Of a stretch of DNA of 64,000 bases, positions 18,801-30,585 are shown one piece after another (position 1 is the first letter of the stretch; each line of letters begins with the position of its first letter). Position numbers and translations under genes: made by a program. Below the pieces are notes generated by a model. It saw nothing but the letters and a program-made list of their open reading frames with translations. It did no database searches and was not told the origin of the DNA. The stretch is taken from NCBI RefSeq assembly GCF_963583255.1, contig NC_084803.1, positions 8,050,238 through 8,114,237 of the forward strand. Direction: 5' to 3'. This DNA is from Pyrus communis. Its lineage: Eukaryota; Streptophyta; Magnoliopsida; Rosales; Rosaceae.

Positions 18801-21800
18801 TGTAATCAGTAATGCGATAGATGCTGCAAGAGTTGAGAAAACCAATTGCAACCTGGTCCAGGATTCTGTGATTTCATTTCTTACCAATCTCAATGCTCCA
18901 CCTGATGAAAATTCACGACCAAAAGCCAGTAATTATATATATAATGGAGGTGAGCATGCTATGCGAAGTACACAACATTATGAAACTCATTCTGCCAAGT
19001 CTGAGCTCACTAGTGGCCCCCGGAATGGAGGTAATAATTTACAAAGGCAATTGAACATGTCTCAGTTGGGTTCCTATAGACTAATTGACAAGGCTAAAGG
19101 GGCAAGTTTTGTCGCTAATGATTCTCACCTTTCAAAGGATTCAGGGTGTAGAATTCACAAGGAAATTGAAATCTCAAGCTCTTTCAATGGATTGAGTGGA
19201 AGCAGTGATCCTCATTTCTTAACAGTACATAAAGACAGCTGCTACTCACACCAGTTGTCTGGGGTAGCACCCAATGGACCTGATTCTAGAAGATATTCTA
19301 ATTTTCCTGTGAAGATTTGTTCTTTTAGTAATAGTGGGCAAGTTGGTCATGTTGATCTCCCACCCTTGACTTCATCGGTAGGATCTGGCATAATTTTTTC
19401 ATCAGATGGAGTCTCAAAATGCATTCCTGTTAGTGCTTCAACATCTGTATCAGATCAGAGTCATCATCCACCTGCTTTATCTAGAGAACAGTTAACTGGA
19501 GTAACCACTCACTTGCCCGATGATAATTCACGACTGCTTGCAATAAGGCAAATACTGGAGTTATCAAAGCAACACCAGGCATGGCCTTCCCTTCCCATGA
19601 ATCGAGGGGAAGGAAGATTTGGTTGCTCTTCTTATATGCAGAATTCTCTTGTTGACACTTCAGCATCCGAGAAGCAATTCCAACAACTTAGTCATACCAG
19701 TAACCATGATGTCACCATTAAATCACACCAACCAGGTGCTAGCTGTAGAATTGGAACTGATGAAGGTTTTGCTTCCATGACTGGTAAGAACACTGTTTTT
19801 TTAATGCCTATGTATAAGTTTGGTTACGCAGGAATTGATTTTTTCACTCTTGTAATGTAAATCTTACATTGGCTTTGTTTTCATTCAGGTGTTAACACCT
19901 GCTGTCATTTGTCAACATTGAAACAAGGAACTGCATTACATTCTAAAGAAGTTGATATGAATCATCAAATTTCCTTTGTTCCTCTGTTTAATGAGCAACA
20001 CTCATTGAGGTTAGTTTAATATCTAGAATGGCTTTCAGTTGGAGTTTTTAATTTTGTACTGTACCACATTTTATTGGAAGTTGATGTTAAAATTTGAAGG
20101 TATTTAGTGTCAGAAGTGATCCATCCTGCCTTATCTCAATATTTTACCCTGAAAATCTGGATCAGTGTTTCATCTGAGATCAGTTTTGTGAATTTTGTTT
20201 GAATGGTTTGAGATCTTATCTTAGTGTTTAGACATTCATGCCAATTTCCTTATGCACAAACTCTTGGATTTTTATCTGCTTTTTTTTTTTATATTTTGTA
20301 TGGGGCATTTGCCTTTAAACTCTTGGATTGTGATGTATGTTTGTATGTCTGGGCACATGTTCATCTGTTGATGAATTTATATTTATAACTGCAAGTGAAT
20401 TTGTATTTACCTGTGGCATATTAGCTGTTATAAGCTCATTGACACTCCCGAGTGTCTTTCATTTTACTAATTAGTTATGCTCTCTTAAGCTTTTTGGTTT
20501 ACCCACATGCTTTCAATTTACTGTGTGGAATCTTTGATGTACAATATTTTCCCTGAAAAAATTCAGTGTGATATCTGCTCCCTCTAACAGCTCTCTTCCT
20601 TTATTGTTTGTGCATAGCAGAAGTGGGAAGAACACCAATGAGCCTAGAGGACATGAAAGATGCTACCACAAAGTTCCCTATGGTTGTTTTCATGGCAGCT
20701 GCAGTTGTGCGGCCAACATAAACTGTTTAGGAATGAATTTTGAAAGAGTTGGAGGTTTTCCTAATGCCTTTAACGAACAAATTGGAACAGTCCATGGTGA
20801 ATCCCCCACGACATTTACTCATAAATGTGCTAACAACCATATTGTTCCAAAGGATAAAACTGTTTCCTTAGATCATAGGGGAAAGTTGAATGGGAAATTA
20901 CCCAAGAACATCTGTAATGCTTCACAGTGGAAAGATGTTCCGAGTAAGGTCAAAGGAGTTTCTGATGTGATGCGTGTGGACCGTTTATCTAATTTGTTTG
21001 ATGCGAGAAGACGAGATAGTGAGCAGCTTGCAGATACTAGTGTTAAACACTCCAATGGTACTTTGCAGATGGTGGAATCTTCGAAAGAGCATGAAATTTC
21101 TAATATTTCTTCTGGATGTTCTGTGCCGGCTGTTACCCAGGCATCAATTGAGGTTAACAAGATAGATTCTTCAACAGTTGATGCTGGGGATAATGGATGT
21201 GTAAGTAATCTTGTTTTTGACGAAGGGTCAGGCATTGGTAAATGCGGGTCATCAGATGATGCACTTGAAAGTGTAAAAAGTGCGGAGTTCTTTGCCTCAA
21301 CTAGCTTGAGAAAACTTGGGTCTTTTAAGAATTTAAATCATCAATCATCTAGCCTTCTGGATGAGCTTAAGCTCCTAAACTCTTTAACATGGAGAAAAGG
21401 TCAACAGAAAATCCCAGCTGGGCTTGACAAATATCCCCAGAACTCTGAGAGAGACTCGGAAACTGGGAAGAAAAAGAGAGAAATGGGTTCCAAGACGTGT
21501 CCCACTTCAGGTCCTTATCCTGTACGAGAAGAAACCCCCAAATGTAATGACCCTGTTCAGGTTCCCTCTCATCCGTCAAAATGTGTGAAGATGCTCATTC
21601 CATCGGGGCAATCCAAAACTCATACCTTTGGGGCCTGTGCAACTCAGTCCAGTTCCAAACCCAGACTGCCTATATCGTCTTCAGAAAAGAAGCTTTCACG
21701 TAAAAGAGATTTGCGCAAATTCTATGATGACAATGACACAGAGGAAACTGATCTTTACCAGACAGAACCAAGTGGTGGTGCCAACTGTGATACTGCCGAA

Positions 21801-24800
21801 GTTTCTGGGGGAAAGAAATGTAAGAGGGATTTCAATTCTAATGGTTCGAGGCATGTCAAAATACAAGAATCAGGTGAAGAAGGTGCAAGAAAAAGAAAGC
21901 AAACATCTGTAGGTTGTTTGAAATCATGTTCTATTCAGCTGGTGAATACTTGTTATAGGAAGGCAAGACCGATAGTATGCGGAAAATATGGTGAACTAGC
22001 TAATGGAAGTTTGCCTGGAGACACGCCAAAACCAGCAAAAATTGTTCCCCTAAGCAAGGTTCTTGATTCTTCTAGAAGATGCAAGGTCCCGAAAGATTGT
22101 AATCCTAAATCACTTCAGAAAACAATCCCTGGTGGGGCTGTTGTTTGTGGTAAACTAAATGGTACTTCCATGGAAAAAACGAAGAAAGGGTGCTCCATTG
22201 GAGAAAAGAAATGTCGTAAAGAGTTGTCCTCATTGGAGAAATTGGGAGATAATCAACGTGAGAAAGATCATGGTAAGCTAGGCGTTATTGCCCATGCTCA
22301 ATTGAAGCTGAAGTCTAAGGAAATTCGCAAGCGTAGCATTTATGAATTAACCGAGAAAGGTAAACATACAAATGTATTGCATTTCTTTTGTTATTTAATC
22401 TACTGTTGAAACTATATACTTTCCCCTAAATGATATTTGTTCATCAGGGAAGGATCCCGGCTTTGAAAGTGCTTCTGCTTCAAAGATTTCAAATTGTCTG
22501 CCAGCAAAGAGAGAAGGACATCTCCAAAAGAGTGGTGAAAATAAGCTTGGACTCTGCAAACTTAGTGCTAAAATGTGAGCAAGAGAATTGATCCCTTAAT
22601 TATTTTGCTTTAAAAGTCTTCCTGATATTTCTTGTAAACAATGTTTCCCATTCTTGGCATGTTATACAAATGGAAAATAAGAACATGCATTAAATAAGGA
22701 AAACTAACGAAAAGTCCAAAAAAACTTCCCTTTTAATGAAAAGCCCTTTTTAAAGGTATAATGAATAGTACCAGGGAAAGGTATAAATGTGGTTTTTTGT
22801 TTAAAGTGAACAGTACCGGGAGTGTTTTGTTAAAACTCTCTTATAAATACTGGTGATTGGTTTTCCTAAATTTTCTTGCAGTTCCACTCTAGAGCAATGG
22901 TGCCATTCTGATTTGGATTCAGATGTATTCTGCTGTGTTTGTGGTAGCTCAAACAACGATGAAATCAATTATTTACTGGAGTGTAGTCAATGTTCAATCA
23001 AGGTATGTGGCAATCCAGAGCATGCTCAACTTGAACTTGAATATAATCCTAGTTCTTTTGTAATAACTTGGTGATACGGAGAAGTTTCATAATGAACAGG
23101 TGCATCAGGCTTGTTATGGTGTCTCAAAACAACCTAAAGGCCATTGGTATTGCAGGCCATGCCGGACCAGTTCAAAAAATATTGTAAGAGGAAGGGTGTT
23201 ATTTTAGTATAATTTTCTTTTAGAAAAAACTTCATACATGTTTTGTTTCTTACTCATTTTCTTTCGCTTGAAATATTTTTTTTAACTTGTGGATTGCAAT
23301 GTGTTTGTTTCTTCATCTAGGTTTGTGTTCTGTGTGGTTATGGTGGTGGTGCCATGACTCAAGCGCTGCGAAGTCACTCAGTTGTGAAAAGCCTTTTGAA
23401 AGCTTGGAACACTGAAACAGAAAGCATGCCCAAGAATAAGTTTTCATCAGTTAAAACTTTGCAAAAGGATTTGAGTGGGTGGCATTGCTTGACCTCAGCT
23501 GTCTGTTTTATGGATATGTCCTACCAAGTTGATGTCGTACATAATAGCATTACAGCGGGATTACTTGATTCGGCAACTAAGCAATGGGTTCATATGGTTT
23601 GTGGGCTTTGGACTCCTGGAACACGGTGCCCAAATGTTGACACCATGAGTGCTTTTGATGTCTCTGGTGCACATCCTAGAGCAGATGTGGTAAGCATTAA
23701 AATCAATAATCGAGGGAAAAATAGATGTATAAATATTGATAGAGATTGTCAAGATTCTTTTCTTTGAAAGACTTGGTTTTGGATATATAACAAATGGAAC
23801 TGGAGCTTAGCAAATTAGTGTGTTCTTCGGTACGCCTAAAATTAGAGAGACTATTAGGACTGGGCATGTTTTAAATGTTATAAGATGACACATGTCTTTT
23901 GCACCATGTCCATCTGTTAAATGCAATTGACTGTCAATAAAATATTTAAAATATCCTTTCTTTGGTTGGAAGGGGAGGGAGAACAATAACATGATTTTCT
24001 CGGAAATAATAAGATACGAGCACGTCCCTATTAACTACCATCAAGTAAATATGTTTTTGGTCAAACCCACCACCACCACCCCCCCCCCCCCCCCCCCCCG
24101 CCACCGCCTTTGGTTGGACATTAATTCGTACTTTCGGTAAACTACTTTTTTTCAGGTTTGTTGTATATGTATGCGAGCAGGCGGTTCATGTATACAGTGC
24201 AGGATTGCAAATTGTTCTGCTCAGTTTCACCCTTGGTGTGCTCATCAGAAGGTCTCAACTCTTTCTTAAAAATGTACCTGATGTATAATAATGTGCTTGA
24301 TATTGTTTGTTTTGTGGTGTTTTCTTGGAATTTGTTGCCTTCTCATTGGGGTTTGTATATATTTTCCGTACTTTATAAAAACTCCTTGTCACATTAAAAC
24401 TGATTGTGTTTCTTGCCATTGGTTTTTTTCTGTGTGGCCCCTTCAGGGTCTGTTGCAAAGTGAAGCTGAGGGTGTTGACAATGAAAATATTGGTTTTTAT
24501 GGAAAATGCGTGCTACATGCTACATACCCAATGTGCGAATCAGGCCATGTCCCTGAAACTGGTTGCATTGAAAAACAGGAGTTAACTTGCGCTAGAACTG
24601 AGGTATTTGACCTTACTTTGTGGTATTGTATTTGCGAGGGTGCCACTCAGTTACCTTCAGAATGAGGCTCTATATTATCCTTCTCTAATTTCGTTGTTCT
24701 TTGTTTTTTCGTTCTTTTGTTTATGAGTAGGGTTACAAGGGCCGTAAACGTGATGGGTTCAGGCATAATCATTATGGTCAGTCAAAGGGCGGTGGTGGAT

Positions 24801-26192
24801 GCCTTGTTCCTCAGGAGCAGTTAAATGCTTGGGTTCATATTAATGGTCAGAAGTCATCCACTCAGGGGCTTCCAAAGCTGCCAGCCTCGGATATAGAGCA
24901 TGATTGTCGGGTATGTTCATGAGGGATGAGGCTGCTTTACCTCATGATTCATTTTGGTTATTCAGTTTTTAATAAGTGAGATGCAATTTTATGGCCAACA
25001 CATTGTGAAAATGCGAACTATGTTAGAAATAGAAAGTTGTGGCTCACTTCAGGATGATTGTGCAAGTAAATATGGCGTTTCACTTAAGGATGTCAGTTCA
25101 TGTTGCGTCAGAAATAGAAAGTCGTGGCTCACTTTTGCTCCCTTGTGAATTATCATATATCTAATTATCACTGATAACCATGATTAGTGCTAATATTTGC
25201 AATAGAATGAGATACAGGGTTTTGTCATTGGAATTGGAAACTGTGGTAAAATTTACCATGTATAAGACTACTTAACCTTACAATGTTTACTTTCACTTGC
25301 AGAAAGAATATGCACGCTACAAGCAAGCAAAGTTTTGGAAGCATCTAGTAGTGTACAAGTCTGGCATACATGCCCTTGGCCTTTACACGTCTCGGTTCAT
25401 TTCCCGCAGTGAAATGGTTTGGCATTCTCATATTTTAGAATTGGGGCATGTATTTTCCTATAATACCAGATATGATGTAGTATCCTTGTGCTTTGTAGGT
25501 TGTTGAGTATATTGGAGAGATAGTGGGGCTGCGTGTTGCCGACAAAAGGGAAAATGAATACCAATCTGGTAAAAAGCTTCAGTACAAGAGCGCTTGCTAC
25601 TTCTTCAAGATAGATAAAGAGCATATTATTGATGCCACATGCAAGGGAGGGATTGCTCGTTTTGTCAACCATTCCTGCTCGGTAATTCTCTGTTCTTCAA
25701 TCAACTCATTTTTTTACCATTTTGTACTTCTTCACTCAGTTTTCTCACTTTGCTGTTGATTTACCCGACCAGCCAAATTGCGTCGCCAAAGTGATGTCTG
25801 TGAGGAATGAAAAGAAGGTAATTTGGAATCTATCGTGATACTAAATTTTTTTTTTCTCCTCTCTTCGAAGTATTGTTTGTTCAAACTAAAAGTTGTGTAT
25901 GAAAATTGGTGTCTGGCCACATAAATTGTTTTAAGAAACTGTAGCCGTAGAATTTCGAAGCGATTCCCCTATTTTGAAATGTAGAGAGTTCACATTTGGA
26001 AGCAGAAATGACGTATGAATGTTTTGGGAGTAGTTACTGAGTTTTCCCAATTCACAGGTGGTATTTTTCGCGGAGCGGGACATATTCCCCGGAGAAGAGA
26101 TTACATATGACTACCACTTCAACCATGAGGATGAAGGTAAGAAGATTCCATGTTTTTGCAATTCAAAGAATTGCAGGCGCTACTTGAATTGA
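15319..26192 (+). CDS. PHD / extended-PHD / SET-domain histone-lysine methyltransferase (Trithorax/ATX type)
   Basis: This is a predicted nuclear histone H3 lysine methyltransferase. I derived 18 exons: 15319-15399, 16327-16996, 17297-17388, 17825-18542, 18686-19783, 19889-20009, 20567-22359, 22448-22574, 22882-23002, 23100-23183, 23321-23689, 24156-24251, 24447-24602, 24731-24910, 25303-25416, 25499-25681, 25773-25817, 26058-26192. They sum to 6183 nt (2060 aa) with consistent phases. Residues 1-1570 are Ser/Asn-rich and mostly unrecognised, with KKRKR-like basic patches. A PHD finger follows (FCCVCGSSN ... CSQCSIKVHQACYG, then WYCRPC, about 1585-1635). Next is an extended PHD (VCVLCGYGGG ... 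WVHMVCGLWTPG, CCICMRAGGSC, FHPWCAHQ, about 1640-1830). SET follows (GLYTSRFI, EYIGEIV, FVNHSCSPNC, YDYHF). The post-SET motif C-F-C-N-S-K-N-C-R-R-Y-L-N ends the protein. Catalytic and cofactor-binding motifs are present. PWWP and FYR domains of ATX1/ATX3 were not seen, so it is a distinct plant subfamily. Exons 2-4 are the least certain. Confidence 0.9.
15612..15728 (+). ncRNA. Candidate microRNA-like hairpin in intron 1 of the SET gene
   Basis: The arm 15612-15649 (CCGTTCTCCAAACCCCGATG ...) pairs with 15691-15728 (ACCACAGTTTCCTTGGACCA ...). Thirty-three of 38 positions are Watson-Crick pairs, one more is a G-U wobble, and the small bulges lie near the middle. The 41-base loop has further partial pairing. 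Arm length, mismatch pattern and loop size are within the range of plant miRNA precursors. I do not recognise either arm as a known miRNA. It could instead be a small foldback element or an inverted gene fragment. Confidence 0.45.
18231..18294 (+). repeat. In-frame 36-bp tandem duplication in SET-gene exon 4
   Basis: The block CCATGAAGAATGGAAATTCA and the next eight bases at 18231-18258 recur perfectly at 18267-18294, with a period of 36 bp. The reading frame is kept, giving two copies of MKNGNSSIT in the unstructured N-terminal part of the protein. Confidence 0.9.
22698..22838. mobile_element. MITE-like element in SET-gene intron 8
   Basis: The left end GGAAAACTAACGAAAAGTCC resembles the reverse complement of the right end (GAGTTTTAACAAAACACTCC). 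The inside contains GAATAGTACCAGG and GAACAGTACCGGG. I associate this arrangement with a very common Rosaceae MITE, which is recollection only. No clean target duplication was identified. Confidence 0.55.
24079..24099. repeat. Poly(C) run in SET-gene intron 11
   Basis: Twenty-one consecutive C follow a (CAC)n stretch. This is a simple repeat; its length is uncertain in any assembly. Confidence 0.9.
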
Positions 26193-27097
26193 GGACGACG
26201 ATGCATGCATGTAATTATTCCTTCTTTTTTTCATGTATTTGTTGTAAATTTTCGTGGGACGACTTTCAAATATTAAGGATGTATAATTTTTGGTAAATTT
26301 GGAATTCCAAACATGAAAATACCACATTAATGTTGTCCTCATCTTCATTGTCGTCCATCATCTGGCCACCATGGGAGCACATGTGGGGAGGAATCCAAAA
26401 CCTTGTGGATACTTGTGGAGACATGCCGTCCATCATTGTCCACCTTCCTGTGCGACCGTGTTTCACATGAACATGTCAGGTCCACTTCTGTTTCCTCGTC
26501 TACTGAATAAGTCAGAATGAGATTCATTCTGGATCTCCACCGTTCAACAGAGAGAGAGAGAGAGATCCGTACCGTTCCATCTCTCAATCCGTGGCTCCGG
26601 ACAAAGAAATCCAGAATGAATCTCAATCCGAGTAGAATACTAATGGTTTTCGAACTGTACTTTTCCCCGTGTCCGAAAACTCAGTTAAGGCGTCCGCAAT
26701 TCTAATCAAAGGGAAAATCCTAACATTTGTTATCAAAAGCTAACTTCATAGCGTAGCAAGGAGAAAACAAATGTCATCATTTTCGATCATGAATCCGACA
26801 TCTGAAAATTAAAAAAGCGTGTGAGAAGTAAAAATGAGTGTGTGGATAACACATCCTTACCTATATAATTAACTTTATGATTCACAAGATGTATTCATGT
26901 TTGCGGTTAAATTCTCATAATTAGGTCATACGAGCAACGGAACTCGAGTGTGACGCCGAGTGTGCAACCCAAGCTGATTAGCGAGACATGAAAGTTCTCG
27001 CAAACTTTTCCGCAAGTGGCATCTGTGTACCAAAAGGCAGCACAGCTTTATCTGTACAGGCTCAGTGTCTACATCAGCTCCAACCAGGCTCTTTTAC
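26193..27097. other. Intergenic region between the convergent SET and HPAT genes
   Basis: Both flanking genes end here, so this is a shared 3' region. It holds one small inverted-repeat element (26519-26624) and nothing else recognisable. No open frame with sensible content was found. Confidence 0.5.
26519..26624. mobile_element. Small inverted-repeat element (MITE-like), about 106 bp
   Basis: GAGATTCATTCTGGAT (26519-26534) is the perfect reverse complement of 26609-26624, and AAT flanks both ends. The centre contains a (GA)n run. Size and perfect 16-bp ends fit a MITE; a 3-bp duplication is too short to prove transposition. Confidence 0.6.
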
Positions 27098-29404
27098 CTA
27101 TTCCCCCCAATTCGGAATGTTTGCTGTCGCTTCATTCACCATTTTCACCAGCGTCACCTGCACGTTTAAATTTCGGACAAGATAGAATAAGCAGGGTCAA
27201 CTGCATGTTTTTCGCTAGCGTAACCAATTACGCAGGAGCACTACTACTACAGTACTACTGTACTACTAGGTGATGATACATACCACGCTTTCTGGAACAC
27301 CATGTGGAGGCATAGGGAGGTTTCTAGGCGGTGCAACAGTACCATAAGATCGTTTGTCAAATCTCCATTCTCCAATTTTCCCATATGTTAGTTCACCCTG
27401 ATATCAGAAAATCAAAACCGGATATTAAAGAGCTGAAAGTTCTTATTTCTTGAAAACCGAAGACATGTATTGGGCAGTAAATCAAACCGTCAGAAATAAA
27501 AATATCCTCACTCTCGATAGATACTGCACATGAAAGTATACAAGAGCTTATCAAACATCGTACCTTCATATTATAGTCGCATCCATAAGTGAAATGAATT
27601 ATGAACTTCTTGCCAATTTCTTTATCCCATGGAGGCTGATATACATCAGAAAAATAGTAATGCTGGTAAGTTGAGCATTAGAATATAAAAATAAAAAAAA
27701 TTGAAATTTTGTGAACCAACCAATTGATCTTGTAGACAGTAACGAATGGATAAATTAACTTGCGATCATGAAAAAACTTAAACATTACAAGGAAAGAAAA
27801 CGGGTTCTAAACCTGAAGCATGAAATCCTTGTACAAGATATTACCAACACCATGGTGAGCGGATGCAACAGCATAAGCATACCTATATCATGATGCAAAA
27901 TGAACGTAAAAGGTCAACAAGTGTTTTGATAGCTAAGGTAGTTGGAAACTTGTGTATCGTCATCAAAGAACTAAGTTAACTAGTGAGAGCTCACATTTCA
28001 AGCACCCATCCAAAAGCTTTGTCTGCTTCAGGGTCCTTCTTCATTGCCAAAGAAACATTCATCCACGTCGGAGCAATCTTCTTAAGAGATTCCTGAAAAT
28101 GATAGATTTGAAAAATGTCAAAACACCATAAACCTAAAGATAACTGTTGCTATAACTGGCAGATGACAAGTATAAATACCTTCCCAACAATGACGGGAGA
28201 ATTTCCAATTGGATCAATGTTAGTTATTGGTCCCTTGTTCTCAGGGAAGTATTTCCGGAGCACTGACTCGTACCTTTTCGGTTCAATGTAGAAGAAAGGA
28301 AACGCGACTCCAAGCCCGTCAGTGGACAAGTTTGGTATGGGCTTGACAATCACATGATCGGGCTCCGACATCAGTATATAACTGCATACACGGTAACCAT
28401 ACAATATAGATAAGTCAACCCTAACAGAAACACCAAAGATGATCAACTTACTAAGTACTGAAACTAGGAAGTAAAGCATCGCTCGTACTCTTCTTTGATG
28501 TCTGCTTGCTGAAGCCATTGCACAAATGCCCATGGTCTGTTGAGAACTATATAACCCTGTGATTGCAGAAATGGAAGCTAAGAAACTACTACAAAGTAAT
28601 TTCTACCAAAATAACAGTTACGGAGATTAATACTTCATCACCACAAAACTTCACCCGCTTCTTTTGTAAACAAGCTAGCCCGAAAGAAGTTTAAATTCCT
28701 TCAGGGTTCCGTAATTCACAAGTCTAGATTGCATAATTTAATCATCAAAGTAAATTGTTCATCACTATATTAGCAATGTCCCCAAAAAAGCAATCAAAAT
28801 CTAACTTCTCCATGTGCAACATTACTCAGCAACCCAAAATTCTAGACAAAAATAATAAAATCCCATCTCCCACACATACGAAAAAGTCCAAAATTATGCT
28901 AAATTCAGTTACCAACTTCCAAAAAAAGCAGATAAACATAAACAGATTAATCAAAATTCATAAAATAAATACAAATTAAGAGAAAAGCCCACCAACCCGA
29001 TCCATTCCAGCAGGCAAAGGCTGGGCAATAAAAGTTGGGATTTCATCCATGTACTTGTCCGGCTTCCCATTATGCAAGATCCTAGTGAACCCGCCCATCT
29101 CCGAACCGGGTTCGTTCTGAAACTTCTTGAACCAGTAATACATGATCCTGCACTGCCACGTGTTGTAGACGGAGTCGGAGGCCGTCACCGCCGTATGGAA
29201 CAGTCGCTTGGATCTCCCCGATTTTCCTCGCGATCTGTGAAATGGCATCTGGATGATGGGGTCCACACCAATCGACAATGATGATCTCGAAGGACCTGGA
29301 AGGTCCTGCTGGAGTGGCGAATTGGCTGAGATTATGATGTTATACGTGATTAGAGCTACGGAGAAGGTCACCAGTATGGTGAAGAAGAAATTTCCACAAC
29401 CCAT
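27098..29404 (-). CDS. HPAT: Hydroxyproline O-arabinosyltransferase (HPAT/RDN1 family)
   Basis: This Golgi enzyme adds the first arabinose to hydroxyproline in extensins and in CLE-type peptide hormones. On the minus strand I find eight exons: 29404-28997, 28556-28489, 28381-28180, 28092-27995, 27882-27813, 27635-27564, 27397-27284, 27157-27098. All have GT-AG borders and consistent phases, giving 1092 nt or 363 aa, the usual family length. Residues 1-28 hold a single membrane anchor (FFFTILVTFSVALITYNIII), making it a type II membrane protein. Conserved family blocks include FHTAVTASDSVYNTWQCRIM, YYWFKKFQ, GGFTRILH, the EPDH motif (DYILMSEPDHVIVKP), WMNVSLAMKKDP and HFTYGCDY. The C-terminus reads LVKMVNEATANIPNWGE. 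All key segments are present, so it should be active. Which of HPAT1, 2 or 3 it matches cannot be decided by eye. Confidence 0.95.
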
Positions 29405-30059
29405 TTTTCCTCCCTCTCTAGCTTTTTCTCTCTAAAAATGGCGCCTGGAGAAAGTCGTCGTCTGTGTGTTCATCTCAGTAGCAGGTGAAGGTGGTGGCTG
29501 GAGGTGCTCCGTTTCGTTTAGATTTTGCCCAACTTTCTTGGGCCTGGGCCTTAATTATGTTGGGCTGGTTGGTGTGTTTTTTTAATTTTTAACAAACGAT
29601 GAAGTTACTTGATTAAATAGTTAGTTGTTAGGTTAATTAAATAAACTTGGAAAGGTTAATTATGATCTTAATCAACTTACACTCCAATAAGCTATTCTTC
29701 TACTTAATAAAAATGCTACATAAAAGTTGCAAGAGTGCAACAAGACTATATTGGTGTTGGAAACAATTTTCATTGTAAGATGCTACATAAACAAGAGAGA
29801 TCGCTGATGAAAGAGTTTTGTGATTGAGTTGTCGTTCAAAAGACACCTTAACGCAAACAAGAAAATTATACAAAAAGGTCATTGATGAAGGAGCTTTGTG
29901 ATTGAATTGTTGTCGGGTGAAAACAAACCTCGACGAAAGCCTTTTGAACACCTTAACGCAAACAAGAAAATTATACAAAAAGGTCATTGATGAAGGAGCT
30001 TTGTGATTGAATTGTTGTCGGGTGAAAACAAACCTCGACGAAAGCCCAAAAATAACAAA
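29405..30059. other. Intergenic region between HPAT and the U6 gene
   Basis: 29405-29520 is the HPAT leader and promoter. The rest is AT-rich and contains the 105-bp tandem duplication at 29843-30045. No gene seen. Confidence 0.5.
29843..30045. repeat. 105-bp tandem duplication beside the U6 gene
   Basis: The unit beginning ACACCTTAACGCAAACAAGA at 29843 starts again at 29948. The second copy runs perfectly for about 98 bp (to CTCGACGAAAGCC at 30045). A more diverged third partial copy lies upstream at about 29780-29835 (GATCGCTGATGAAAGAG...). It ends about 12 bp before the 3' terminator of the U6 gene. Confidence 0.88.
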
Positions 30060-30109
30060 AAAATTTGAACCATTTCTCGATTTATGCGTGTCATCCTTGC
30101 GCAGGGGCC

Positions 30110-30141
<32 letters not shown>

Positions 30142-30161
30142 TCGGATGTCCCCGAAGGGAC
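30060..30161 (-). ncRNA. U6: U6 spliceosomal snRNA
   Basis: The minus strand reads GTCCCTTCGGGGACATCCGA at its 5' end, then ACGATACAGAGAAGATTAGC and the near-invariant tail ATGACACGCATAAATCGAGA. The length of about 102 nt is standard. It contains the ACAGAGA box that contacts the 5' splice site. One apparent difference from the usual plant sequence lies close to the 3' end (GGTTCAAATTT where GGTCCAAATTT is typical), outside the catalytic core. A run of T on the minus strand (30057-30063) ends the gene and serves as pol III terminator. With a complete promoter (separate entry) this looks like an expressed gene rather than one of the many U6 pseudogenes. Confidence 0.95.
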
Positions 30162-30183
30162 AAACCTCGTTGGGAAGCATTTC

Positions 30184-30226
30184 TATATAAAGCCGTCGAT
30201 ATTAATGGTCACAGTCGATGTGGGAC
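30184..30226 (-). promoter_or_regulatory. U6 promoter: USE and TATA box
   Basis: On the minus strand, GTCCCACATCG (30216-30226) matches the plant upstream sequence element RTCCCACATCG. A TATA-like TTATATA (30184-30190) lies about 25 bases downstream of it and 23-29 bases before the U6 start. In plants this short USE-TATA spacing specifies RNA polymerase III; pol II snRNA genes have about ten more bases. Confidence 0.93.
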
Positions 30227-30585
30227 TAGCGTTCATTTGTATATATCGGCGCGTTCTAATATATGTCTGAAAGTAGATACATAAATTATAAAGAGATACA
30301 ACACAACTCGCACTCGCATTGTGTAAAAACGTATTTTTCCTTGAACTACTTATATTCAAATATATATACAGAAAAACTGTAACTCGAAAAAAATACAGAA
30401 CTATTCGATACATAAAACTCGTTGGTGATGGGAGAGAGGAAGCTGATAAGCATGAGGCGTTGTCATTCGGCTGGGCGCATTCGATTTAAAGTTGAAACAG
30501 AACACAAGGATAATTTCCTCCCACAATTTCATCATCCATCCGACAGAATCCAACGCCTCATTGTTGTAAGCCGTAACCAACCATA
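30227..30585. other. Short intergenic region between U6 and the neurochondrin-like gene
   Basis: AT-rich, probably the neurochondrin 3'UTR (minus strand) on the right and the U6 upstream flank on the left. No feature seen. Confidence 0.5.
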
